DNA of 64,000 bases from Aphrophora alni (lineage: Eukaryota; Arthropoda; Insecta; Hemiptera; Aphrophoridae): assembly GCA_963513935.1 (NCBI GenBank), contig OY740776.1, positions 13,003,745 through 13,067,744 of the forward strand, read 5' to 3'. Both the position numbers and the translations under genes were made by a program. Shown piece after piece: positions 62,559 through 64,000 of this stretch. Every line of letters starts with the position of its first letter. The stretch's first letter is position 1. The notes beneath the pieces are model-generated. The model searched no databases. It saw nothing but the letters and a program-made list of their open reading frames with translations, and was not told the origin of the DNA.

Positions 62559-63408
62559 AAAAAAAGAAGAGGGGAGAACAACGCGTGAAAAATAGGTAGT
62601 CAAAAATAAATCTTCAGAGGGGGAACAAGTAAAAAAATTCAATAAGAAACTCAGTCCGTATTTAACCTGCTATAATAAAATAATATCAACTAAATCTACA
62701 CCAGTGAAGTGTTGTGAAAATTTGAAATAAATAAAATCAAAATAAAGTGTTCAGTGAAAGTGTGAAGAAAGGGTGGAGTGTAAAGTAAGTAATCTTAAAC
62801 TTTTATTAATGTAAATCAGATCTCAATTGGTTAATACAATATTATCAAACGAAGTCATATACTGGGTTTTATTTCATTGCTTTGTAAAGTTAAAATATAA
62901 ACTCATTAAAACAAATAAGGGAATAAGGGACAATTTTGTACAATTTAAGTAAATAAATAATGATAATCATAATATTGTACATTTGTTAAGGCTTTATTTA
63001 GATGTAATATTATGGTGATAGAAATTTGTTATTGGCAGTCTAGAAAATGTTCAATAAATTTGTTAAGTTAATTTGTTCAATAAATTTTAATTAATTCGAG
63101 GAATGGCCAACTCGAATCTAAAAGTTTAATGTTTTTATAGAGATTTCATGTGAAAGGGTATTCATGAACATTTTCGATTTTATTAAACTTGTTCTAAATC
63201 AAAATCTGTATTTTTTTCCTATCCAGTTTCATTTTTTTAGAGTCAGCCCACAGCCAAGCGAAATTTGAATCAATAGTAGAGTCTAAGGAGAAACCCCCAG
63301 AAACTTATAAAATTGTCTTACATGGTGAAAGCACCTGATTTAATAAAGTTGACTCACACGATTAAAATAAATCAATCATACAAAACAATCTAACAATAAC
63401 CTAACATG
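62559..63408. other. Possible 5' LTR region of the element at 63,587
   Basis: AT-rich, no gene. If the site at 63,409 is a primer-binding site, an LTR should end near 63,408 (it ends ...CTAACA). The matching 3' LTR is outside the window, and its start may be in or before the gap. Inference only. Confidence 0.25.
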
Positions 63409-63426
63409 GTGGAGGCGCCAAATTGA
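63409..63426 (+). other. Candidate retrotransposon primer-binding site
   Basis: TGGTGGAGGCGCCAAATT follows ...CTAACA. It starts with TGG, as expected for a site pairing with the 3' CCA of a tRNA, and lies 160 bp before a gag-like ORF. A similar string, TGGTGAAAGCACC, lies about 87 bp upstream. The tRNA partner is not identified. Confidence 0.35.
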
Positions 63427-63586
63427 AAAGAAACAAAGAAAGGGGGAAAAAAGTACAGAAATATAAAATTAGATGTGCATTTGTTTAGAGAATAAGTAAT
63501 ATATGATAATAAGTAATATAAAGATATATAGAGTATATGATTTCGTTTGAATGTTTTTTTTAAGAGATGGTTCTAACTAATAATAA

Positions 63587-64000
63587 ATGGATTTGGTTAA
63601 CACTGACATATATAAGTTTAAAAAAGAGGAAGCAATAATAATTTTAAAGGCATTTAAAATAGAAGGTAATGAAAATAAAACTCTTGATGAAATTAGGAAA
63701 ATTTTAGCACTAATAAAAAAAATACACACTGAATTAACAGCAGACATAGAATACAAAAAAGCATATGATTATCTAATCGATTTCAACAAACTATCCCCAC
63801 AACAAAGAAATAAATATCCACAGTTAGAAGAATTAGAAACTTTAAGAAACCCACAGAAATTTAAACCACTAATACACCCTACATACGACTCAGAGCAAAA
63901 TAAAGAATTACTTTTAGCAACAACCACACACATATATGATCCAGTAGCTTTTGATAATGTGTATGTAAACGTAAAACAACCACAAGAGAACATTTACGAC
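63587..64000 (+). CDS. Gag-like ORF of a probable LTR retrotransposon (incomplete)
   Basis: The ATG at 63,587 is directly preceded by an in-frame TAA. The frame stays open for 138 codons to the window end, long for this AT-rich DNA. The protein begins MDLVNTDIYKFKKEEAII and is rich in Lys, Glu and Asn. Residues about 10-45 (KKEEAIIILKAF...TLDEIRKIL) resemble the SAP-like N-terminal motif of many insect retrotransposon Gag proteins. Later it has proline- and tyrosine-containing segments (THIYDPVAFDNVYVNV). The candidate primer-binding site lies upstream. A host gene is not excluded. The zinc knuckle, protease and reverse transcriptase would lie beyond 64,000. Confidence 0.5.
   Translation, partial: MDLVNTDIYKFKKEEAIIILKAFKIEGNENKTLDEIRKILALIKKIHTELTADIEYKKAYDYLIDFNKLSPQQRNKYPQLEELETLRNPQKFKPLIHPTYDSEQNKELLLATTTHIYDPVAFDNVYVNVKQPQENIYD

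Noticed and set aside
62312..62642. Frames spanning the N gap
   Set aside because: Mostly unknown residues; no evidence of coding on either side.
63769..63993. 74-codon minus-strand frame
   Set aside because: Antisense shadow of the better supported gag-like frame from 63,587.

Overview
This 64 kb window looks like repeat-rich, AT-rich, gene-poor DNA from an arthropod, most probably an insect. The evidence is the many Tc1/mariner-type elements, a piggyBac-type transposase, non-LTR retrotransposon RNase H debris, short runs of the arthropod telomere unit TTAGG, and long (TA)n and (CT)n tracts. A hemimetabolous insect such as a hemipteran would fit, but the sequence does not settle that. I found no convincing host gene, tRNA, rRNA or CRISPR array. 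Almost everything recognisable is mobile-element or satellite DNA.

Layout. Positions 1-8,990 are AT-rich flank with mariner-type termini, a foldback element with long inverted repeats (2,844-3,917), the start of a transposase-like ORF (6,762) and a degenerate ORF with no recognised family (8,070-8,249). Positions 8,990-25,660 (about 26% of the window) are one satellite array with an 80-bp unit and a PstI site in nearly every unit. Its core is organised as higher-order trimers (240 bp) and as a 4.6-kb duplication, and its right border is strongly diverged. Positions 25,660-36,300 hold dispersed repeats and decayed mariner elements, one of which (29,754-30,712) keeps a transposase C-terminus. 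Positions 36,323-37,490 hold two copies of a DNA element with arrays of a GCGGTCA motif at both ends. Positions 39,679-40,948 hold two neighbouring foldback elements, the first split by a mariner element. Positions 41,642-42,200 are a small inverted-repeat element flanked by perfect 23-bp direct repeats.

Positions 47,030-48,922 hold three tandem degenerate copies of a retrotransposon RNase H tail abutting the N-terminal part of a piggyBac transposase. Positions 52,165-54,370 hold a Tc1-like inverted-repeat pair enclosing another RNase H remnant. Positions 59,235-61,373 are the best-preserved mariner-type element, whose transposase gene has lost its central and C-terminal catalytic region. A 200-base assembly gap lies at 62,359-62,558. 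A 138-codon gag-like ORF, probably an LTR retrotransposon, begins at 63,587 and runs off the window.

Nothing here works together as a pathway. The logic is insertion, nesting, truncation and tandem amplification. The observations most worth a second look are the satellite hierarchy, the element with unusually long target duplications, and a recurring CTGANGATG-hairpin-GAAAC motif seen at several places that resembles, without fully matching, a hammerhead ribozyme core.
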